In this document: positions 18,134 to 24,971 of the stretch, piece after piece
How the letters are laid out: each line of letters opens with the position of its first letter
Numbering within the stretch: the first letter of the stretch is position 1
Source: Roseateles sp.
Lineage (GTDB): Bacteria; Pseudomonadota; Gammaproteobacteria; Burkholderiales; Burkholderiaceae
Length of the DNA: 24,971 nucleotides
Direction: 5' to 3'
Assembly: GCA_019232985.1 (NCBI GenBank)
Contig: JAFAMW010000005.1
Location: forward strand, 1-24,971
Notes under the pieces: generated by a model
Seen by the model: the letters and a program-made list of their open reading frames with translations, nothing else
Database searches by the model: none
Told to the model about the DNA's origin: nothing
Made by a program: the position numbers and the translations under genes

Positions 18134-18134
18134 A
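18111..18134 (+). CDS. Possible leader mini-ORF (MMPPRLR) overlapping the Kef-type start
   Basis: ATG-ATG-CCC-CCA-CGC-CTG-CGA-TGA codes for seven residues, and its TGA overlaps the ATG of the next gene as ATGA. An AGG lies 2-4 bases before the first ATG (5-7 before the second). The downstream start has no Shine-Dalgarno of its own, which fits translational coupling. The two prolines could slow the ribosome. It is too short for statistical support. Confidence 0.35.
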   Translation: MMPPRLR

Positions 18135-20134
18135 CCGACTCGCTCGACCTCGCGCTGCTGCTGCTGATCGCCGCCGTGTTCGGCGTCGTGCTGTGCCGCT
18201 CGCTGAAGCTGCCGCCGATGCTCGGCTACCTCGTCATCGGCGTCGCGATCGGCCCGCACGCGCTGGCCCTGGGCGGCGGCAGCGAAGCCGACCTCGCCTA
18301 CCTCGGCGAGTTCGGCGTCGTGTTCCTGATGTTCGTGATCGGGCTCGAGTTCAACCTGCCCAAGCTGCGCAGCATGCGCGCCGACGTGTTCGGCCTCGGC
18401 CTGCTGCAGGTGCTGCTGACGACGACCGGCGCCGTGGCCGGCAACTTCCTGCTCGAGGCCGGCTTCGGCCTGCTCGGCATCGAGTGGCAGCTCGGCTGGC
18501 GCGGCGCGCTCGTGCTCGGCGCGGCGATGGCGATGAGCAGCACCGCGATCGTCGTCAAGCTGATGGCCGAGCGCCTCGAGCTCGACAGCCCGCACGGCCG
18601 CCGCGTGATGGGCATACTGCTGTTCCAGGACTTGGCCGTGGTGCCGCTGCTCGTGCTGATCCCGGCGCTGCAGAGCAGCCCGGCCGAGATGGCGAGCGCG
18701 CTCGCCTGGGCCGGGCTCAAGGCCGCGGCGCTGCTCGGCGTGCTGCTGTGGGGCGGCCAGAAGCTCATGCATTTCTGGCTCACCCTGGTCGCGCGCAAGC
18801 GCAGCGAAGAGCTGTTCATGCTGAACCTGCTGTTCGTCACCCTGGGCCTCGCCTGGCTGACCGAGCGCTTCGGCCTGTCGCTCGCGCTCGGCGCCTTCGT
18901 CGCCGGCATGCTGATCGCCGAGACCGAATACAAGCACCAGGTCGAGGCCGACATCCGGCCCTTCCACGACCTGCTGCTGGGCCTGTTCTTCATCACCATC
19001 GGCATGCGCCTGGACTGGCACGCGCTGGTCCAGCAATGGCTGCTCGTGCTGCTGCTGAGCCTCGGGCCCATCGTCGCGAAGTTCGCGCTGATCGCGCTGA
19101 TCGCACGCGCGTTCAAGGCGCCCGGCGGCACCGCGCTGCGCACCGGCCTGTACCTGGCCCAGGCCGGCGAGTTCGGCTTCGTGCTGCTGACGCTGGGCAC
19201 CGAGAACGGCCTCGTCGCCCACCAATGGGTGAGCCCGGTGCTCGCAAGCATGGTGCTGTCGATGCTCGCGACGCCGCTGCTGATCCAGTACAGCAACCGC
19301 ATCGTGATGAAGCTGTCGAGCAGCGACTGGCTGCTGCAGTCGCTGCAGCTCACGACGATCGCCAAGAAATCGATCCACACGAGCGGCCACGTGATCATCT
19401 GCGGCTTCGGCCGCAGCGGCCAGAACCTCGCGCGCCTGCTCGAGACCGAAGCCTTCCCCTATGTCGCGCTCGACCTCGACCCCGACCGCGTCGGCCAGGC
19501 CACGGCGGCGGGCCAGAACGTCGTGTTCGGCGACGCCGCGCGGCCGCAGAGCCTGATGGCCGCGGGCCTCGCGCGCGCGAGCGCCGTCGTCGTGACCTAC
19601 CACGACACGCCGTCGGCCCTGAAGGTGCTGCGCCTCGTGCGCGCCCATGCGCCCAAGCTGCCGGTGATCGTGCGCACGCTCGACGACGCCGACCTCGAGC
19701 GCCTGCGCGAGGCCGGCGCGACCGAGGTCGTGCCCGAGGCGATCGAGGGCTCGCTGATGCTCGCGAGCCACGCGCTCGCGCTGCTCGGCGTGCCGATGCG
19801 CCGCGTGCTGCGCATCACCCAGGAGATGCGCGACAAGCGCTACGGCCTGTTGCGCGGCTATTTCCGCGGCGGCGACGACGACACGACCGAGGAGGAGCGC
19901 CACGCCGCGCGCCTGCACTCTCTGACGCTGCCGGCCGACAGCGACCACGCGGGCAGCACGCTCGGCGCCCTGGGCCTCGCCGAGCTCGACGTCGCCGTGG
20001 TCTCGTTGCGGCGCGGCAACGGCGCCGTCGTCGCGGCGCAGGACGACCTGGTCCTGCGCGGCGGCGATACGCTCGTGCTTTCCGGCGTTCCGACGGCGCT
20101 CGCGCTCGCCGAGGAGCGCCTGCTCGCCGCCTGA
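18131..20134 (+). CDS. CPA2-family monovalent cation:proton antiporter with RCK domain (KefB/KefC/YbaL-like)
   Basis: Inner-membrane potassium/proton antiporter or efflux channel, 667 residues. The N-terminal part (about 1-385) has a dozen or so hydrophobic segments with the family motifs LGYLVIGVAIGPHAL, GEFGVVFLMFVIGLEFN, AMAMSSTAIVVKLM, ALGAFVAGMLIAETEYKHQ and AQAGEFGFVLL. A cytoplasmic TrkA-N domain follows, with the nucleotide-binding loop G425-F-G-R-S-G430 and acidic residues after the second strand (ALDLDPDRV). A TrkA-C-like domain ends the protein (about 585-665, TLPADSDHAGSTLGALGLAELDV). Kef proteins are gated by glutathione adducts, but whether this one is cannot be told. The start at 18131 is the first possible in frame and lies inside an inverted repeat. 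Confidence 0.93.
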   Translation: MTDSLDLALLLLIAAVFGVVLCRSLKLPPMLGYLVIGVAIGPHALALGGGSEADLAYLGEFGVVFLMFVIGLEFNLPKLRSMRADVFGLGLLQVLLTTTGAVAGNFLLEAGFGLLGIEWQLGWRGALVLGAAMAMSSTAIVVKLMAERLELDSPHGRRVMGILLFQDLAVVPLLVLIPALQSSPAEMASALAWAGLKAAALLGVLLWGGQKLMHFWLTLVARKRSEELFMLNLLFVTLGLAWLTERFGLSLALGAFVAGMLIAETEYKHQVEADIRPFHDLLLGLFFITIGMRLDWHALVQQWLLVLLLSLGPIVAKFALIALIARAFKAPGGTALRTGLYLAQAGEFGFVLLTLGTENGLVAHQWVSPVLASMVLSMLATPLLIQYSNRIVMKLSSSDWLLQSLQLTTIAKKSIHTSGHVIICGFGRSGQNLARLLETEAFPYVALDLDPDRVGQATAAGQNVVFGDAARPQSLMAAGLARASAVVVTYHDTPSALKVLRLVRAHAPKLPVIVRTLDDADLERLREAGATEVVPEAIEGSLMLASHALALLGVPMRRVLRITQEMRDKRYGLLRGYFRGGDDDTTEEERHAARLHSLTLPADSDHAGSTLGALGLAELDVAVVSLRRGNGAVVAAQDDLVLRGGDTLVLSGVPTALALAEERLLAA

Positions 20135-20183
20135 GCGGCGCGCCGGCCTGCCACCTCGGTGACAGCGCGGACCATCAGTTTGT

Positions 20184-20187
20184 GAGG
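20184..20187 (+). promoter_or_regulatory. Ribosome binding site of the acyl-CoA dehydrogenase gene
   Basis: GAGG lies 10 bases before the ATG at 20198 and supports that start. Confidence 0.55.
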
Positions 20188-20197
20188 CAATCGCACC

Positions 20198-21418
<1,221 letters not shown>

Positions 21419-21490
21419 ACCCGCCGGAATCGGTTACGAAAGCGCGGTGGCAAAGCGCCGCGCGCTATGGTGAACTCCCGGACACCCTAC

Positions 21491-21496
21491 GAGGAG
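21491..21496 (+). promoter_or_regulatory. Ribosome binding site of the VOC-family gene
   Basis: GAGGAG lies 6 bases before the ATG at 21503. It fixes that start against an in-frame upstream ATG at 21467 that would add 12 residues. Confidence 0.7.
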
Positions 21497-21502
21497 ACGC
21501 CC

Positions 21503-21928
21503 ATGAGGATCGACCCCTATCTGTTTTTCGACGGCCGCTGCGAAGAGGCCATCGAGTTCTACAAGACCGCGCTCGGCGCCGAGGTCCAGATGCTGATGCG
21601 CAACAGCGACAGCCCCGAGCCGCCGCCGCCCGGCATGCTGCCGCCGGGCAGCGAGCACAAGATCATGCACGGTTCGCTGCTCGTCCAGGGCGCGCTGCTG
21701 ATGGTGTCGGACGGCCATTGCGGCGGCGAGACCGCCTTCAAGGGCTTCTCGCTGTCGCTGAGCTACGACAAGCCGGCCGACGCCCAGCACGCGTTCGCGG
21801 CGCTCGCCGCGGGCGGCCAGGTCTCGCTGCCGCTCGGCAAGACCTTCTGGTCGCCGCTGTTCGGCATGGTCACCGACAAGTTCGGCGTCGGCTGGATGGT
21901 CACGCTCGCCGAGGGCGTCGCGGCCTGA
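21503..21928 (+). CDS. VOC-family protein (PhnB/glyoxalase-like)
   Basis: A 141-residue vicinal-oxygen-chelate fold protein. The start MRIDPYLFFDGRCEEAIEFYKTALGAEVQMLMR is the typical opening of PhnB-like members. It is followed by a proline-rich turn (EPPPPGMLPPG), HKIMHGSLLVQGALLMVSD, the second half with FSLSLSYDKPADAQHAFAALAAGGQVSLPLGKTFWSPLFGMVTDKFGVGWMV. Two beta-alpha-beta-beta-beta modules are thus present. Members range from metal-dependent enzymes to binding proteins, so no reaction can be given. It is convergent with the aminotransferase gene, the stops lying 17 bases apart. Confidence 0.85.
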   Translation: MRIDPYLFFDGRCEEAIEFYKTALGAEVQMLMRNSDSPEPPPPGMLPPGSEHKIMHGSLLVQGALLMVSDGHCGGETAFKGFSLSLSYDKPADAQHAFAALAAGGQVSLPLGKTFWSPLFGMVTDKFGVGWMVTLAEGVAA

Positions 21929-21945
21929 CCGCCTGATCCCAGCGC

Positions 21946-23133
21946 TCAGAGCTCGAAGATCTCGCGCAGCGCGCCGACCAGCGCGTCGGCATCGGCCTCG
22001 TCGTTGTAGCCCTGGAACGAGGCGCGCACGAACAGCCGGCCCGAATGCCCGGTCACGGGCACTTCGATGCGGTGCGCGTCGAACAGCCGCGCCTTGAGCG
22101 CGGCGCCGTCGAGCGTCGCAGGCATCGGGATCGGCACCATCTGGCCGAAGTCCGCGGGCGCGCCGATCGGCGCGAGGCCCGTCAACGCGCAGACCCGCGC
22201 CTGGGTGCGCAGCGCGCGGGCGTGGCAGTCCGCGCGCACCGCGTCCCAGTCGTGGCGGCGCTGGAACTCGATCGCCGCGGGCACGCTCAGGAACGCCGAG
22301 ATGTCGCGCGTGCCCAGCCATTGCAGGCGCCGCTCGAAGCGGCTGTGGCCGAGGTAGGCGGCGTAGCCGGGGTCGTCGGCGCGCGCGTCGTCGTAGCCCC
22401 AGGAGATCGTCGTCGCCTCGAGCTGCGCCTGATGCTCGGTGCGCGCGTACAGGAAGGCCGCGGCCTTGGGCGCACACAGCCATTTGTGGCAGTTGCCGGT
22501 ATAGAAATCGGCGCCGAGCGCGTCGAGCGCGAGCGGCAGCTGGCCCGGCACATGGGCGCCGTCGATCACGCTGACGATGCCCGCCGCGCGGGCGCGCCGC
22601 ACGAGCTCGGCGATCGGAAAGACCAGCGCGGTCTGCGAGCTCATGTGGCTCAGGTAGAGAACGCGCGTGCGCGGCGTGACGCCGGCCCAGATGCGCTCGG
22701 CATAAGCCGCCGCGTCGAAGGGCAGCGGCACCGGCATGGCGACGCGACGCGCGCCGGTGCGCGCGCAGACCCAGTCCCAGGCGCTCTCGCACGCGCCGTA
22801 TTCGTGGTCGCTCGTGAGGATCTCGTCGCCGGGCTCGAGCAGATTCAGCGCGAGCGACTGCGCGACGATGTTCACGCCGGTCGTCGCGTTCGCGACGAAC
22901 ACGAGGCGGTCGGCGTCGGTGCCGAGGTAAGCCGCGAGCGCCGCGCGCGCGTCGCGCAGCAGGCCGGCCGAGCGCCGCGAGTGGAACTCGACCGGGTTGC
23001 GCTCGGACTCGCGCTGCCAGGCCTGGCAGACCTCGAGAACCTCGGCCGGACAGGCGCCGAAGGAGCCGTGGTTCAGGAAGGTGAGGCCCGGGTCGAGCAG
23101 GAACAGCGGCTTGAGCGTGGCGGCGTGCGGCAT
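21946..23133 (-). CDS. Class V aminotransferase (isopenicillin-N epimerase-like)
   Basis: Pyridoxal-phosphate enzyme of the class V aminotransferase fold, 395 residues, cytoplasmic. It starts with FLNHGSFGACPAEV (about 19-32), typical of the isopenicillin-N epimerase-like branch. PLP-site residues seen are the ATTG segment at 83-86, His163 in LSHMSSQTA, Asp191 in VIDGAHVPGQ, and the Schiff-base lysine Lys217 in YTGNCHKWLCAPK. The C-terminal small domain (RLFVRASFQGYNDEADADAL) is complete. Despite the family name no beta-lactam genes are near; related proteins act as desulfurases, lyases or epimerases, and the substrate cannot be predicted. The gene lies 49 bases after the OmpA-like gene, with a strong hairpin between. 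Confidence 0.88.
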   Translation of the reverse strand: MPHAATLKPLFLLDPGLTFLNHGSFGACPAEVLEVCQAWQRESERNPVEFHSRRSAGLLRDARAALAAYLGTDADRLVFVANATTGVNIVAQSLALNLLEPGDEILTSDHEYGACESAWDWVCARTGARRVAMPVPLPFDAAAYAERIWAGVTPRTRVLYLSHMSSQTALVFPIAELVRRARAAGIVSVIDGAHVPGQLPLALDALGADFYTGNCHKWLCAPKAAAFLYARTEHQAQLEATTISWGYDDARADDPGYAAYLGHSRFERRLQWLGTRDISAFLSVPAAIEFQRRHDWDAVRADCHARALRTQARVCALTGLAPIGAPADFGQMVPIPMPATLDGAALKARLFDAHRIEVPVTGHSGRLFVRASFQGYNDEADADALVGALREIFEL

Positions 23134-23148
23134 GCGCAGATCATGGCA

Positions 23149-23176
23149 TGGCCGCGCGCTCGCAAGCGCGCGGCCA
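23149..23176 (-). terminator. Perfect 12-bp GC hairpin after the OmpA-like gene
   Basis: TGGCCGCGCGCT (23149-23160) and AGCGCGCGGCCA (23165-23176) are perfect complements with a 4-base loop. It starts 6 bases past the stop of the OmpA-like gene. No T-run follows on the minus strand, so it is either a U-less terminator, an mRNA 3'-end stabiliser, or a leader element of the aminotransferase gene, whose start is 15 bases beyond it. Confidence 0.5.
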
Positions 23177-23182
23177 GACCCG

Positions 23183-24238
23183 TCAGCGCCCCGCCGGCAC
23201 CTCGTAGGTGATCGGCTCGATCACGACGCGGCGGTCCGGCTCGAGGCACTGGATCAGCGCGGCGCGCTTGAGCTTGGTCGAGCAGCTCGACACCGGGTCG
23301 CTCGAGCCCTTGCCGACGGCCTCGAGGCGATCGGCCGCGACGCCCTTGCCGATCAGGTAGCGCTTGACCGAATCGGCGCGCTCCTGCGAGAGCTTGCGGT
23401 TGTACGCGGCGCCGCCGAGGCGGTCGGTATAGCCGCTGATGCGCACATGCGCGATGCCCGGGTTGGTGTTGAGCGCGGTCGCGACGTCGTCGAGCTGCGG
23501 CTGCGAGCTCTTGAGGTCGGCGCGGTTGAACGCGAACAGCTCGCTCGCCTGCAGCGTGAACCGCTGCGGGGGCGGCGGGGGAGGCGGGGGAGGCGGCGGC
23601 GGCGGCGGGGGAGGCGGCGGGGGCGGGGGTGCCATCACCGGCGCGGGCTCGGGCGGCGGCGGCGCCGTGTGGTCGGCCACGGGCGGCGCGTCGAAGGCCC
23701 AGATCAGGCCGACGTTGAAGTAGTTGTTGCCGCTGCGCTTGAAGCCGAAGGTCGAGCCGCTGCCGAGAAAGCCCTCGACGCGGCGGATGTCGGCCTGCAC
23801 GCCGAAGGTCGACGAGAAGCGGTACTGCAGGCCCGCGCCGATGTTGACGAAGGGCGAGGTCCGCGAGGTGCCGGCGCCGGCGGCCTCGTTCTGGTCGCGC
23901 TCGGCGCCACCGCCGATCAGCAGGAACGGCCGCGTCGCGCCGCGGTCGAAGAAGTACAGGCCGTCGATGCCGAGCAGGGTCTGCTTGTAGCTCGCCGAGT
24001 CATGCTTGGAACGCGCGTAGTTCAGGCCCAGCTGCAGGTCCCAGTCGGGCGACACGGGGCTGCCGAACTTGAGCCCGCCGCCGATCCCGGTGCTGCTCGA
24101 GGCCCAGGCGCTCGCGGGCTTGAGCACGCTGACCTGGGGCAGCAGGTAGCTGGAGTCCGAGGCGCTCTGCGCCTGGACGGCGCCCGCGCCCAGGCCGACG
24201 GCCAGGGCACAGGACAGTTTGCGAAGGGCTGGTGACAT
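23183..24238 (-). CDS. OmpA-family outer-membrane protein with polyproline linker
   Basis: A 351-residue envelope protein. Signal peptide at 1-23 (MSPALRKLSC..., cleavage near VQAQ-SA). Residues 25-184 form an OmpA/OprF-like beta-barrel with alternating strands (GIGGGLKFGS, WDLQLGLNYARS, FVNIGAGLQYRF, FGVQADIRRVEGF) ending in aromatic FNVGLIWAF. Residues 185-226 are a proline-rich linker with 21 prolines in a row at 204-224. Residues 227-345 are the OmpA C-terminal peptidoglycan-binding domain (SELFAFNRADLKSS, RISGYTDRLGGAAYNRKLSQERADSV), with the Asp of YTDRLG and the Arg of SQERA that hold diaminopimelate. Two cysteines near the end (SSCS, QCLEPDRR) may form a disulfide. AAAGGAG before the ATG at 24238 fixes the start. 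Confidence 0.92.
   Translation of the reverse strand: MSPALRKLSCALAVGLGAGAVQAQSASDSSYLLPQVSVLKPASAWASSSTGIGGGLKFGSPVSPDWDLQLGLNYARSKHDSASYKQTLLGIDGLYFFDRGATRPFLLIGGGAERDQNEAAGAGTSRTSPFVNIGAGLQYRFSSTFGVQADIRRVEGFLGSGSTFGFKRSGNNYFNVGLIWAFDAPPVADHTAPPPPEPAPVMAPPPPPPPPPPPPPPPPPPPPPQRFTLQASELFAFNRADLKSSQPQLDDVATALNTNPGIAHVRISGYTDRLGGAAYNRKLSQERADSVKRYLIGKGVAADRLEAVGKGSSDPVSSCSTKLKRAALIQCLEPDRRVVIEPITYEVPAGR
23567..23629 (-). repeat. 63-bp low-complexity tract coding for 21 consecutive prolines
   Basis: All 21 codons are CCG, CCC or CCT in irregular order. The plus strand is a near-pure G/C run with many GGGG blocks, able in principle to form G-quadruplexes. Length variation between strains would be expected. 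Confidence 0.9.
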
Positions 24239-24242
24239 GGGC

Positions 24243-24250
24243 ACTCCTTT
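24243..24250 (-). promoter_or_regulatory. Ribosome binding site of the OmpA-like gene
   Basis: AAAGGAGT on the minus strand lies 4 bases before the ATG at 24238. It rules out the in-frame upstream start at 24271. Confidence 0.75.
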
Positions 24251-24348
24251 TGTTCTGGTGGAGCGCACCATAGTTCACGGAAACCGCGAAAACATGCGGT
24301 CCTGACAAAGCGTTACCCGCTGCGCGGCGCGGTCACAAATCCATGAAT

Positions 24349-24711
24349 CTATTCCGGGTAGCGCCCCGCCAGCACCTGCTTGACGTCGGCCTGGCGCCAC
24401 AGGCCGACATGGCAATAGCCCTTGGCGGACGCCACGAAGAAGCCCTGCGGTCCGTCCTGCGCGGCGGGCGCCCGGTCGACGAACCACACCACGCCCTCCT
24501 GTCCCGACGGCATCGTCGCCGCCCGCGCGATCACGCCGGCGATCGCCTTGGCGATGTCGAGCGTGCCGTGCGGCGCATCGGCCGTACCGCAATAGCGGTC
24601 CTGCAGGTCCTTGATCGAGGCCGCCGCGGTCTGCGGGGCCGGGCCGCCGAGGGCATGACCAAGGGGACTGAGTGCGGCGATTGCCAGCAAGGTCGGACGG
24701 ACCCAGTTCAT
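24349..24711 (-). CDS. Exported hypothetical protein
   Basis: A 120-residue protein with a signal peptide (MNWVRPTLLAIAALSPLGHALG, cleavage near residue 20-22). The mature part holds DLQDRYCGTADAPHGTLDIAKAIAGVIARAA and ends GYCHVGLWRQADVKQVLAGRYPE. Two cysteines (about residues 41 and 99) could form a disulfide in the periplasm. I do not recognise a family. GGGAG lies about 8 bases before the start. The OmpA-like gene starts 110 bases downstream and has its own good Shine-Dalgarno. Composition is slightly less GC-rich than neighbours. Confidence 0.7.
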   Translation of the reverse strand: MNWVRPTLLAIAALSPLGHALGGPAPQTAAASIKDLQDRYCGTADAPHGTLDIAKAIAGVIARAATMPSGQEGVVWFVDRAPAAQDGPQGFFVASAKGYCHVGLWRQADVKQVLAGRYPE

Positions 24712-24817
24712 CGTCTCTAAGCTCCCTCGGGGTCTGGTATCGATATTTTTCTGGCCCGATTCTCAACCAGGCTGGCCCGTCGCTTCGGCGGTGACTACCC
24801 TAGTTCAGCGGCGTCGG

Positions 24818-24971
24818 CTACTTGCCGATGCAAAAGCTCGAGAAGATCACCCCGAGCAGCTCGTCGGCCGTGAACGCGCCGGTGATCTCGCCGAGCGCGT
24901 CGTGGGCGAGGCGCAGCTCCTCGGCGAGCAGATCGAGCGCGGGCGGGCGCTGCGACGCGACGGCGTGGGCG
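24818..24971 (-). CDS. mnmE: tRNA modification GTPase MnmE, C-terminal end (runs off the window end)
   Basis: The last 50 residues of MnmE, which with MnmG makes the 5-carboxymethylaminomethyl-type modification of wobble uridine in tRNAs. The stretch [18 protein letters not shown] followed by [15 protein letters not shown] is the family's C-terminal end; the FCIGK tail includes the conserved Cys of the C-terminal motif C-[IL]-G-K. The stop is TAG at 24818-24820. The rest of the protein lies outside the window. In many bacteria mnmE neighbours yidC and rpmH, which would be expected further along. Confidence 0.93.
   Translation of the reverse strand, partial: AHAVASQRPPALDLLAEELRLAHDALGEITGAFTADELLGVIFSSFCIGK

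Noticed and set aside
21442..21463. GCGCGG-N10-CCGCGC stem between the acyl-CoA dehydrogenase and VOC genes
   Set aside because: Short stem of low complexity, long loop and no T-run.
23560..23660. Plus-strand poly-Gly frame opposite the polyproline tract
   Set aside because: It is simply the complement of proline codons in the OmpA-like gene, with no start or context of its own.
24740..24766. Possible promoter (TTGAGA and TATCGA, minus strand) before the exported hypothetical gene
   Set aside because: The spacer is only 15 bases and the -10 is poor. TATCGATA is a simple 8-base palindrome.

Overview
The window is a GC-rich chromosomal stretch that reads as core genome of a betaproteobacterium, most likely Burkholderiales. 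The evidence is a poly-3-hydroxybutyrate-type 3-hydroxybutyrate dehydrogenase, a kdsD-kdsC-lptC lipopolysaccharide block, a glycine-rich RRM protein, a GDH of the GLFV family and an mnmE end. The genus is not claimed. No tRNA, rRNA, insertion sequence, prophage or CRISPR array was seen, and no gene-free stretch exceeds about 220 bases.

Layout. 1-331: 5' part of a LysR regulator (minus), divergent from a B12-type radical SAM protein (512-2428, +). 2536-5315: 3-hydroxybutyrate dehydrogenase and an exported M3 oligopeptidase (+). 5366-6143: a small membrane protein and a 51-residue basic protein (minus), separated by a striking set of nested palindromes. 6314-7705: M17 leucyl aminopeptidase (+). 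7713-10943: a minus-strand operon of a six-or-more-TM protein, a MarC-family protein and a GMC oxidoreductase. 11166-11684: RRM plus glycine-rich RNA-binding protein (+) with a clear terminator. 11761-14775: a tightly packed minus-strand operon kdsD-kdsC-lptC-SDR for Kdo synthesis and LPS export. 14871-16699: a lipoprotein and glutamate dehydrogenase (minus). 16823-20134: two different cation/proton antiporters (+), joined by a junction with a mini-ORF and an inverted repeat over the second start codon. 20198-21928: acyl-CoA dehydrogenase and a VOC protein (+). 21946-24971: class V aminotransferase, an OmpA-like protein with a 21-proline linker, an exported hypothetical protein and the mnmE 3' end (all minus).

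Most genes are housekeeping. The signals that ordinary annotation does not explain are non-coding: (i) two 17-bp palindromes with identical GTATT centres spaced 22 bp apart upstream of the gene at 5366-5851; (ii) the overlapping leader peptide and hairpin in front of the Kef-type antiporter; (iii) a leader that can pair over the Shine-Dalgarno of the RRM gene; (iv) a perfect 12-bp hairpin without a U-tract after the ompA-like gene. At the protein level the notable points are a CX4CX2C radical SAM cluster motif, an exported PepF-like peptidase, an acyl-CoA dehydrogenase with Asp at the usual Glu position, and an SDR gene where lptA-lptB normally follow lptC. No wholly new multi-gene system is evident.
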